The translations under genes and the position numbers were made by a program. Below the pieces are notes generated by a model. That model did no database searches. It was not told the DNA's origin and worked only from the letters and a program-made list of their open reading frames with translations. From the NCBI RefSeq assembly GCF_018332655.1, contig NZ_BOQL01000003.1, positions 62,001-126,000 of the forward strand: a DNA stretch of 64,000 nt. Reading direction: 5' to 3'. Origin of the DNA: Actinoplanes auranticolor (lineage in GTDB: Bacteria > Actinomycetota > Actinomycetes > Mycobacteriales > Micromonosporaceae). Below, one piece after another: positions 57,019 to 64,000 of the stretch (the first letter of the stretch is position 1; each line of letters starts with the position of its first letter).

Positions 57019-58062
57019 ATGTACCGGCAAGCTGTACGGGTGAGGGTGCGTGAGTGGGATCCCCGGACCGCGTCGGCGGGGGAGATCCGATCGCTCGTGG
57101 AGACGTACAACGCGGTGCTGGCCGCCGATCTCCCCGACGATCCACCGTGGCAGGACGTCCAGGTGGTCGACTACCTGGCCGAGACCATGCCGGGTGAGCG
57201 CCGGATCAGCTGGGTCGCCGAGGACGACCGGCTCGCCGAGGGTGAGAGCACCATCTACGGCCACGTCAGTGTCCTGCTGCTCGGCGACATCGGCGTGCTG
57301 GAGGTGCTGGTCCATCCCGACCTGCGCCGCCGCGGCCTGGGCCAGCAGCTCGTCGGGGTCGCCGCCCGCCGCGCCTATCTCGAGGGTTTCTCCTCCATCG
57401 GCGTCGAGGCCATCGGGGACACCCCGGCCATCGCGTTCTACCAGGCGCTGGGCTTCGAGCAGGAGTATGTGGAGACCCGCAGCGTCCTTACGCTGTCCAG
57501 CGTGGACTGGAACGCCCTGCACGCCATGGCCAACGGCATCAGCGCCGGCTACCGGGTCGAGTACCACCCGGGTGGGCCGCCGGCCCCGCTGCTGGAGCCG
57601 TACGCGCAGGCCAAGCTCGAGGGGCAGGACGGCGACGAGAACGACCTGGACCTGCGGCCGAGCTCGTCCGATCCGCAACGGTTGCGCGACAGCCTGAACA
57701 CGCTGCACCGAAGGGGTCTGAAGCCGTACATCGTGCTGGCCATCCACGAGGCCTCCGGTGCCGTCGCCGGGCTGACCGAGGTGGTCGTGCCCGCGCAGCA
57801 TCCGGAGCGCGCCGACCAGTACGACACGATCGTCGTCCGCGAGCACCGCGGTTACGGCATCGACCGGGCGATCAAGGCCCGGATGTTGTTCGAACTGCGT
57901 TCGGCCGAGCCCGGCCTGCGCGAGGTGCAGACCTGGAACGCGCAGCACAACGAGTCCATGCTCAAGGTCAACGCCGAGCTGGGCTTCCAGTCCGACCGCG
58001 ACTGGTACGAGTACGGCGTGGACGTGGCCCAGCTGGTGCACAGACTCGAGCCCACCGACTGA
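57019..58062 (+). CDS. Tandem GNAT acetyltransferase (MshD-like arrangement)
   Basis: 347 residues, ATG close after GAAGG (a GTG at 57040 is an alternative). Two GNAT domains: the first (residues 8-165) with LEVLVHPDLRRRGLGQQLVG and AIAFYQALGFEQEY, complete acetyl-CoA loop RRRGLG; the second (about 200-345) with TIVVREHRGYGIDRAIK and NAELGFQSDRDWYEY, whose loop lacks the G-x-G. A two-domain GNAT with one active half is also found in mycothiol synthase MshD; true MshD cannot be claimed. Substrate unknown. The secreted nuclease follows after 14 bases. Confidence 0.88.
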   Translation: MYRQAVRVRVREWDPRTASAGEIRSLVETYNAVLAADLPDDPPWQDVQVVDYLAETMPGERRISWVAEDDRLAEGESTIYGHVSVLLLGDIGVLEVLVHPDLRRRGLGQQLVGVAARRAYLEGFSSIGVEAIGDTPAIAFYQALGFEQEYVETRSVLTLSSVDWNALHAMANGISAGYRVEYHPGGPPAPLLEPYAQAKLEGQDGDENDLDLRPSSSDPQRLRDSLNTLHRRGLKPYIVLAIHEASGAVAGLTEVVVPAQHPERADQYDTIVVREHRGYGIDRAIKARMLFELRSAEPGLREVQTWNAQHNESMLKVNAELGFQSDRDWYEYGVDVAQLVHRLEPTD

Positions 58063-58076
58063 GCTGTGGAGGCTCC

Positions 58077-60497
58077 GTGCGCTACCGCCGCTTCCTGCCC
58101 TTGCTCACCGTTCCGCTGCTGACCGCCGCCCTGTTCCCCGGCGTCGCGCGGGCGGCCGACGAGCCGCTGACCGTCGGCGCCGTGCAGGGCACCACCACGG
58201 ACACCGAGAATCCGCGCACCGACCGGTCGCCGCTGGCCAACCCGTCGGGCAACGGCACGAGCAGCATCCTGTACGACGTCCGCGGGGTCGTCACCCAGCG
58301 CACCCTGGCCCGCACGTCCGCCGGCGCCGACCAGCACGGCTTCTTCCTGCAGAGCCGCGCGGGCGCCGACGACGGTGACCCGGCGAGCTCCGACGGCATC
58401 TTCGTCTTCATGGGCGCCTTCACCTCGCTGATCGGCGGCTACGTGCCCACCGTGGGCGACGAGATCGTGGTCCGGGCCCGGGTTTCGGAGTTCTTCTCGA
58501 TGACTCAGCTCTCCGGCGCCACGCTGGTCACCAGGCTGGCCGAGGGCGTGCCGCTCAGTGAGGTCCGGGTCGACGACGCGAGGCCGCCGGGCGAGCTGGC
58601 CGCCGCCGACCGCTTCTGGGAGCGGCACGAGGGCATGCAGCTGCGGGTCCGCGACGGCGCCGGGGTCGTCGCCGGCCGCAACGTCTTCGGCGGCACCGCC
58701 GACTCCGAGATATGGGTCATCGACCGGGACGATCCGCTGCTGGACCGGGCCGACCCGTACGCCCGGCGGGTCTTCCGCGACGCCCATCCGCTGGACAACC
58801 TGCCCGGCCCGGTCGACGACGGCAACGGCGACCGCATCCTGCTCGGCACGACGGGAGTGAAGGCGACCGCCGGTGACAGCGGCGCGCTGCTGCCACCGGC
58901 GAAGACCTTCGACCGGCTGTCCGGCGACGCGGTCGGCGGCCTCTCCTACTCCTTCAACAAGTACGGCGTCCAGCCGGCCACCGCCGCGTTCACGCCCGGC
59001 GCGGACCCGTCCCGGAACAACCCGCCGAAGGCCGCCGCCCGCGGCACCGAGTTCGCCGTGTCGACGTACAACGTGGAGAACCTGTACGACTTCCGCGACG
59101 ACCCGTTCGACGGCTGCGACTTCACCGGCGACACCGGCTGCCCCGGCGTGAACCCGCCCTTCGACTACGTCCCGGCGAGCGAGGCGGCGTACCGGGAGAA
59201 GCTGGCCGACCTCGCCGACCAGATCGTCGCCGGCCTGCACTCACCGGACCTGATCCTGGCCCAGGAGGCCGAGGACCAGGACCTCTGCACGGTCACCGGC
59301 GGAGCTCTGACCTGCGGCGATATCAACGACGCGGACGGGCAGCCGGACACGTTGCAGGAGCTGGCCCTGACGATCAAGGGCAACGGCGGTCCGGCGTACG
59401 CGGCCGCGTACGACCGCACCGGCGCCGACGCCCGCGGGATCACCGCCGCGTTCCTCTACCGCACCGACCGGCTCTCGCTCGTCCCCGCGACCGCGGCCGA
59501 CCCGGTGCTGGGCGCGGCACCGCAGGTGACCTACCGCGGCACACCGCTGGCGAGCAACGCCGACGTGTCCAATCCGAAGACGCTGAACGCGGTGCTGCCG
59601 GCCGACGTGGACAGGTCGACGGGCGTGGACGGCCCGAACGTCTACACCCGGGCGCCGCAGGTGGCGCTCTTCGACGTCAAGGCAGCGCCAGGAGCGGTGG
59701 AGCGGTTCCGGCTCTGGGCGGTCAGCAACCACTACTCGTCCGGGCCGGACACCCGGGTCGGGCAGCGCACCGAGCAGGCCGCGTACGGCGCGGCGATCGC
59801 CACCGCGATCGGGGACCACGACGCGCACGCGCGGATCGCGTACGGCGGCGACCTGAACGTCTTCCCGCGCCCCGACGACCCGGTGCCCGCGGCTCCGGGC
59901 GACCAGCTCGGCCCGCTGTACGAGGCCGGCCTGCACAACCTGTGGGACGACCTGGTGGCGGACGCGCCCTCGTCGGCGTACTCGTACGTCTTCGACGGCT
60001 CGGCGCAGACGCTGGACCATCTCTTCGTCAACGACGCCCTGCACGGCGACCTGATCGAGATGCGGGCGGCCCACCTCAACGCCGACTGGGCCGCCGCCGA
60101 CGAGGCGAACGGCTCGAAGGGCTCCAGCGACCACGATCCCCAGGTCGCCCGCTTCCACTCCCGGGCGGCACTGTCGGTCGCGGACGCGGGCGTCGCCGAG
60201 GGAGACAGCGGCACCACCTCGCTGGTGTTCCCGGTGGTGCTGTCCCGGCCGTTGAGCCGGTCGGTGACCGTCTGCGCGAGCACCCTGCCGGGGTCCGCGT
60301 GGGTGGGGGCCGACTTCACGCCGTACCTGGGCTGCCGGGTCGTGCCCGCGGGCGCGACCGGCCTCACCTTCCCGGTGCAGGTCCGGGGTGACCGGTGGAA
60401 GGAACCGGACGAGAAGCTGACGCTGGTGGTGGCGGGCCTGGCAGGCATCCGGCTCGCGGACGCCCGCGCGACGGGCACGATCCAGAACGACGACTGA
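58077..60497 (+). CDS. Secreted ExeM-like endonuclease/exonuclease/phosphatase
   Basis: 806 residues from a GTG five bases after GGAGG. The signal peptide ends FPGVARAADEP. An N-terminal domain (residues 30-290) with VRGVVTQRT-type OB-like sequence precedes the EEP nuclease domain (about 320-700): STYNVENLYDF, LAQEAEDQD, SNHYSSGPD, YGGDLNVFP, LDHLFVND and SSDHDPQ, so all catalytic Asn/Glu/Asp/His residues are there. The C-terminal 105 residues are a Calx-beta-like domain (VAEGDSGTTSLVFPVVLS). It degrades extracellular DNA, for phosphate uptake or biofilm release. The cell-wall anchor of other ExeM members is absent. Confidence 0.92.
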   Translation: MRYRRFLPLLTVPLLTAALFPGVARAADEPLTVGAVQGTTTDTENPRTDRSPLANPSGNGTSSILYDVRGVVTQRTLARTSAGADQHGFFLQSRAGADDGDPASSDGIFVFMGAFTSLIGGYVPTVGDEIVVRARVSEFFSMTQLSGATLVTRLAEGVPLSEVRVDDARPPGELAAADRFWERHEGMQLRVRDGAGVVAGRNVFGGTADSEIWVIDRDDPLLDRADPYARRVFRDAHPLDNLPGPVDDGNGDRILLGTTGVKATAGDSGALLPPAKTFDRLSGDAVGGLSYSFNKYGVQPATAAFTPGADPSRNNPPKAAARGTEFAVSTYNVENLYDFRDDPFDGCDFTGDTGCPGVNPPFDYVPASEAAYREKLADLADQIVAGLHSPDLILAQEAEDQDLCTVTGGALTCGDINDADGQPDTLQELALTIKGNGGPAYAAAYDRTGADARGITAAFLYRTDRLSLVPATAADPVLGAAPQVTYRGTPLASNADVSNPKTLNAVLPADVDRSTGVDGPNVYTRAPQVALFDVKAAPGAVERFRLWAVSNHYSSGPDTRVGQRTEQAAYGAAIATAIGDHDAHARIAYGGDLNVFPRPDDPVPAAPGDQLGPLYEAGLHNLWDDLVADAPSSAYSYVFDGSAQTLDHLFVNDALHGDLIEMRAAHLNADWAAADEANGSKGSSDHDPQVARFHSRAALSVADAGVAEGDSGTTSLVFPVVLSRPLSRSVTVCASTLPGSAWVGADFTPYLGCRVVPAGATGLTFPVQVRGDRWKEPDEKLTLVVAGLAGIRLADARATGTIQNDD

Positions 60498-60509
60498 CGG
60501 GTACGGCGG

Positions 60510-61499
60510 TCAGTACCGTTCGCGCAGCAGCCGGGCGGCGTCGGTGGCCCAGTAGGTAAGCATGACCTGGGCGCCGGCGCGCTTGATCGACGTCAGGGTC
60601 TCGAGCATGACGCCCTCCCGGTCGATCCAGCCCTTCTCCGCGGCCGCCTCGACCATCGCGTACTCGCCGGAGACCTGGTAGGCGGCGACCGGCACGTCGA
60701 CCCGCTCCCGCACGGCGGCGATCACGTCCAGGTACGGCAGCGCCGGCTTCACCAGGACCATGTCGGCGCCCTCGGCCACGTCCAGCTCCACCTCGCGCAG
60801 CGCCTCGCGGACGTTGCCCGGGCTCTGCTGGTAGGTGCGCCGGTCACCCTGCAGGCTCGACTCGACGGCCTCGCGGAACGGGCCGTAGAAGGCGCCCGCG
60901 TACTTCGCCGAGTAGGCCAGCACCGAGACGTCCTGGTGACCGGCCTGGTCGAGGGCCTTGCGGACCACGCCGACCTGGCCGTCCATCATCCCGGAGGGGC
61001 CGACGACGTGCGCCCCGGCGTCGGCCTGGGCGACGCCCATCCGGCCGTAGATCTCCAGGGTGGCGTCGTTGTCGACCGTGCCGTCCGGGGCCAGGACGCC
61101 GCAGTGCCCGTGCGAGGTGAACTCGTCCAGGCACAGATCGCCCATGATCACGGTGGCGTCGCCGACCTCGGCGACCAGGTCGCGGATGCCCACGTTGAGG
61201 ATGCCGTCCGGGTCGAGCCCGGCCGAGCCGGTCTCGTCCTTGTTGGCGGTCTCCGGCACGCCGAAGAGCATGAGACCGCCGACGCCGGCCGAGACGGCCT
61301 CGTGGGCGGCCTTGCGCAGCGACTCCCGGGAGTGCTGCATGACGCCGGGCAGCGAGCTGATCGGCCGCGGCTCGGTCAGGCCCTCTTTGAGGAACATCGG
61401 CAGGATCAGCTCGGCCGGTGCGACCCGGGTCTCCTCGACCAGCCGCCGCAGGGCGGGGGTACGGCGCAGCCGCCGCGGACGCACATCGGGGAACGCCAT
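60510..61499 (-). CDS. hemB: Delta-aminolevulinic acid dehydratase
   Basis: 329 residues from an ATG behind GGGAG. It joins two 5-aminolevulinate molecules to porphobilinogen in haem and B12 synthesis. The catalytic lysines are in [13 protein letters not shown] and [10 protein letters not shown]. The metal motif reads [14 protein letters not shown], that is Cys-x-Asp...Cys, between the three-cysteine zinc type and the all-Asp/Ala magnesium type, common in actinobacteria. It belongs to the hemC-hemD-hemB direction but is set apart from hemD by a terminator. Confidence 0.97.
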   Translation of the reverse strand: MAFPDVRPRRLRRTPALRRLVEETRVAPAELILPMFLKEGLTEPRPISSLPGVMQHSRESLRKAAHEAVSAGVGGLMLFGVPETANKDETGSAGLDPDGILNVGIRDLVAEVGDATVIMGDLCLDEFTSHGHCGVLAPDGTVDNDATLEIYGRMGVAQADAGAHVVGPSGMMDGQVGVVRKALDQAGHQDVSVLAYSAKYAGAFYGPFREAVESSLQGDRRTYQQSPGNVREALREVELDVAEGADMVLVKPALPYLDVIAAVRERVDVPVAAYQVSGEYAMVEAAAEKGWIDREGVMLETLTSIKRAGAQVMLTYWATDAARLLRERY

Positions 61500-61629
61500 G
61501 CTCACTCCCTCAGCCAGGCCGGCCGCGTGAGCCGGCGGAACCGGGCCGGTCGGACAACCGCCCCGGCCAGGCCGGCAACAGTGCCGGTCCGGCGAAAACC
61601 AGCCGGCGCGGAGCCGGCCCGGTGGTGCA

Positions 61630-61659
61630 GCGGACCGGCCCGTCACCGGGCCGGTCCGC
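61630..61659 (-). terminator. Terminator after the cobA-hemD gene
   Basis: GCGGACCGGCCCG and CGGGCCGGTCCGC pair perfectly over four bases, seven bases after the hemD stop. The remaining gap to hemB (61500-61629) contains more GCCGG-rich words and must include the hemB promoter. Confidence 0.8.
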
Positions 61660-61665
61660 GTGAGA

Positions 61666-63252
61666 TCAGCGGAAGCGCAGGGCCGTCGGGCCCTGGACCT
61701 TCGAGCCGCGGCGCTGCTTGGCCGGCATCGCCGCCAGCTTCTCGCGCAGTTCCACCGCGTACGACGCGAGGGCCTCGACCAGGTCGGGGACCGACGCGTG
61801 CTGCGGCTGGACGTCGACGCGCAGGCCGAACTCCGTCGCCGTCTCGGCCGTCTTCGGGCCGATCACCGCGACGACCGTGCGGGCGTGCGGCTTGCCCGCG
61901 ATGCCGACCAGGTTGCGGACCGTGGAGGACGAGGTGAACAGCACCGCGTCGAAACCGCCCGACTTGATCGCGTCGCGGATGTCGGCCGGCGGCGGGGCCG
62001 CGCGGACCGTGCGGTACGCCGTGACGTCGTCGACCTCCCAGCCGCGCTCGATCAGGCCAGCGGCCAGCGTCTCGGTGGCGATGTCGGCCCGCGGCAGCAG
62101 CACCCGGCCGACCGGGTCGAGGATCTCGTCGTGCGGCGAGAACTCGGCCAGCAGGCCCTCGCTGGACTGGTCCCCGGCCGGGATGAGCTCCGGCTGGATG
62201 CCGAACGCGCGGACGGCGTCAGCGGTGGCCTCACCGATGCAGGCGATCTTGACGCCGCCGAAGTGGCGGGCGTCCAGACCGTGCTCGGCGAACTTCTCCC
62301 ACACCGCGCGGACCGCGTTCACCGAGGTGAAGACCACCCAGGCGTACCGGCCGTCGACCAGGCCCTTGACCGCGCGTTCCATCTGCGCCGGGGTGCGCGG
62401 CGGCTCGACGGCGATCGTCGGCACCTCGCACGGGATGGCGCCGTACGCCCGCAGCCGGGCACTCATCGCGCCCGCCTGCTCCTTGGTGCGCGGGACGAGG
62501 ACCTTCCAGCCGTACAGCGGGCGGTTCTCCCACCAGCTCAGCTTGTCGCGCTGGGCGACCTCCGCGCCGACGGTGAGCACGACCCGGCCGGTGAAGCCGA
62601 GCGCCGCCGCGACGAAGCTGTCCACCGACGAGGTGGTCGTGTACTGCGTCTCGCCGGTGCCGTCGCCGGTCACGCCGACCGGCGTGCCGGGCTCGACGCC
62701 CGCGGCCAGCAGGCCGTCGCGGACCGCGGCGAGGTCACCGGCGTCGACGGCGACCGCGAACGACCCCTTGACCGCGGCCGCGGCCAGCGCGTCGAAGTCC
62801 AGGGCGGTGACGTCGTCGATGTCGGCGGCGGTGCGCACGCCGGGCAGCGGCACACCCGCGTAGGTGGCCACCCCCTCGGCCTGGCCCAGGCCCGGCACGA
62901 CCTCGAAGTGCACGGCGGTCCGGGCGACGGCCTGGACCTCCTTGACGACGGCCTCGTGACCGAACGGGTCACCGGCGACCAGGTGCACGGCCGACAGGCC
63001 GGACTTGGCCGCGGAGAGCAGCACCTTGGCGACGTCGCCGGGTGCGCCCTCGGCCGGGCTGAACTGGGTGTCGCCCTTGGCTTCCGCCCGGATGGCCGCA
63101 AGGAGCGACTCGGGCACGCCACGGTCGTAGACGACCTGGTCGGCGTCGGCGAGGGTGTCGTGAGCCCGGCGGGTCAGCAGGCCGGGATCGCCGGGTCCGG
63201 CGCCGACGAAAGCGATACGCCCTGCGGACTTGCGGGCGGTGCGGGTGGTCAT
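61666..63252 (-). CDS. hemD: Bifunctional uroporphyrinogen-III methyltransferase/synthase
   Basis: 528 residues. Residues 10-245 are a CobA/SUMT-like methyltransferase domain ([47 protein letters not shown]). The usual P-loop-type GGDP sequence reads AGDP. Residues 262-520 are the HemD synthase domain ([55 protein letters not shown]). HemD closes hydroxymethylbilane to uroporphyrinogen III; the methylase part leads to sirohaem or B12. Actinobacteria often have this fusion. The start overlaps the hemC stop by four bases. Confidence 0.94.
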   Translation of the reverse strand: MTTRTARKSAGRIAFVGAGPGDPGLLTRRAHDTLADADQVVYDRGVPESLLAAIRAEAKGDTQFSPAEGAPGDVAKVLLSAAKSGLSAVHLVAGDPFGHEAVVKEVQAVARTAVHFEVVPGLGQAEGVATYAGVPLPGVRTAADIDDVTALDFDALAAAAVKGSFAVAVDAGDLAAVRDGLLAAGVEPGTPVGVTGDGTGETQYTTTSSVDSFVAAALGFTGRVVLTVGAEVAQRDKLSWWENRPLYGWKVLVPRTKEQAGAMSARLRAYGAIPCEVPTIAVEPPRTPAQMERAVKGLVDGRYAWVVFTSVNAVRAVWEKFAEHGLDARHFGGVKIACIGEATADAVRAFGIQPELIPAGDQSSEGLLAEFSPHDEILDPVGRVLLPRADIATETLAAGLIERGWEVDDVTAYRTVRAAPPPADIRDAIKSGGFDAVLFTSSSTVRNLVGIAGKPHARTVVAVIGPKTAETATEFGLRVDVQPQHASVPDLVEALASYAVELREKLAAMPAKQRRGSKVQGPTALRFR

Positions 63253-64000
63253 TCTGTGCTCCCCATCAGGGTGTCGGCGCCGTTGTCGAGGAGATCGGCG
63301 GCGAGCGCCTTGCCGATCTCCGCCGCGTCGGCGGGCGTTCCGGTGCGCGACAGCCGGACAGCTCGGGCCCCGTCCGGGCTGATCACCGCACCGCGCAGGT
63401 AGATCTCGTCGCCTTGCTCACCCTCGGCGAGCTCGGCGTGTGCCGCGACCGGTGCGGAGCAACCGGCCTCGAGCGTGGCGAGCATCGCCCGTTCCGCCGT
63501 GACGGCGGCGCGGGACGGTGCATGATCGAGTGCGGCCAGCAGCTCGACCAGGTCTGCGTCGTCGGATCGGCACTCGACCGCCAGCGCACCCTGGGCGGGG
63601 GCGGGCAGCATGAGCATCGGGTCCAACGTCTCTGTGATCTCGGCGGCCCGGCCGAGACGCACCACGCCGGCCCGGGCCAGGACAACCGCGTCGAGGTCGG
63701 CCCCGGGACCGAGCACCCTCGCGATGCGGCTGTCGACATTGCCGCGGATCGGCGTGACCTGCAACTGTAGGCCCAAAGCATGCAGTTGCGCGATTCGGCG
63801 CACCGCGCCCGTGCCGATCGTGGCGCCGGGGGCCAGCTCCGCGAGCGTCTGGTTGTCCCGCGCGATGAGCGCGTCACGCGGGTCCTCACGCTGCGGGATG
63901 GCCGCGATGTGCAGGCCCGGGTGCGGAGCCGTGGGCAGGTCCTTGTACGAATGGACGGCGAAGTCGATCTCCTTGGCCGTCAGCGCGTCGCGCAGCGCGG
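63249..64000 (-). CDS. hemC: Hydroxymethylbilane synthase, 5' end beyond window
   Basis: The C-terminal 249 residues or so of the protein are visible; the N-terminal part is cut by the window end. Visible features are EIDFAVHSYKDLPT (lysine and Asp region of the active site), LIARDNQTLAELAPGATIGTGAVRR, NVDSRIARVL, LPAPAQGALAVECR and the dipyrromethane-cofactor cysteine in LEAGCSAPVAAHAEL. HemC joins four porphobilinogens into hydroxymethylbilane. ATGA overlap with hemD gives the order hemC-hemD in one operon. Confidence 0.97.
   Translation of the reverse strand, partial: ALRDALTAKEIDFAVHSYKDLPTAPHPGLHIAAIPQREDPRDALIARDNQTLAELAPGATIGTGAVRRIAQLHALGLQLQVTPIRGNVDSRIARVLGPGADLDAVVLARAGVVRLGRAAEITETLDPMLMLPAPAQGALAVECRSDDADLVELLAALDHAPSRAAVTAERAMLATLEAGCSAPVAAHAELAEGEQGDEIYLRGAVISPDGARAVRLSRTGTPADAAEIGKALAADLLDNGADTLMGSTE

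Noticed and set aside
55291..58041. 916-codon minus-strand frame over the transglycosylase and GNAT genes
   Set aside because: Antisense shadow made of Gly/Arg/Val/Leu runs from repetitive DNA.

Overview
The window is very GC-rich (about 70%), has strong G/C bias at third codon positions, many GTG starts and many apparently leaderless genes. It carries typical actinobacterial families (GlpR/Glp, DUF3117, DUF6758, Rv2578c-type radical SAM, LexA box TCGAAC-N4-GTTCGA). It is chromosomal DNA of a filamentous actinomycete. Micromonosporaceae, perhaps Actinoplanes, is my inference from gene content; no 16S is present to prove it. I see no prophage, insertion sequence, CRISPR array or secondary-metabolite cluster. 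Most of the window is housekeeping DNA with small accessory patches.

Layout. 1-6 kb: tail of a membrane glycosyltransferase, a degenerate GAF/histidine-kinase-like protein, small enzymes, a putative secreted metalloprotease and an LPXTG-anchored ice-binding-like surface protein. 6.2 kb: tRNA-Ala(CGC) with terminator. 6.3-13.5 kb: the conserved block GlpR-RimJ-Glp-GalU, a membrane diguanylate cyclase, then divergent 5-formyl-THF cyclo-ligase and FmdB; this mirrors the mycobacterial Rv0991c-Rv0996 neighbourhood. 13.6-22.4 kb: a CpaB-like protein, Fur-family regulator, MpaB-type oxygenase, Fe-S PD-(D/E)XK nuclease, MarC, PHP phosphoesterase, PH-domain membrane protein, DUF6758 and a SpoU methyltransferase. 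22.4-22.9 kb is an AT-richer intergenic region holding a CRP-like site and a second palindrome.

22.9-31 kb: thioredoxin, then an SOS-box-controlled radical SAM gene interrupted by an intein exactly inside its CxxxCxxC motif; CoA-binding protein, two DUF4190 membrane proteins around an SDR, a lipoprotein, a DMT exporter and a HAD phosphatase. 31-41.5 kb: PhzF and an MgtE_N/CBS protein fired from back-to-back promoters, DUF1003, Mrp, TatB, HtrA-like protease, O-methyltransferase, leucyl aminopeptidase, DUF3117, and a PaaX/enoyl-CoA hydratase operon behind a long inverted repeat. The Mrp-TatB-HtrA-methyltransferase order resembles Rv1220c-Rv1229c of M. tuberculosis, but sigE and rseA are missing.

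41.5-54 kb: secreted trypsin-like protease, Tag glycosylase, SRPBCC protein, DivIVA-domain protein, an orphan NuoA divergent from 2-oxoacid:ferredoxin oxidoreductase KorAB with an IdeR/DmdR1-type iron box between them, K+ channel, secreted phospholipase A2, and a large nucleotidyl-cyclase/NTPase regulator. 53.2-54.5 kb has no gene and carries two unrelated tandem-repeat arrays. 54.5-64 kb: second FmdB-like protein, lytic transglycosylase with a very long repetitive cytoplasmic region, tandem GNAT, secreted ExeM-like nuclease, and the haem genes hemB, cobA-hemD and hemC (cut by the window end).

The most notable items are the intein-split, SOS-controlled radical SAM protein, the iron box at nuoA/korAB, the 40-bp non-coding repeat array, the PaaX inverted repeat and the AT-rich regulatory region before trxA.
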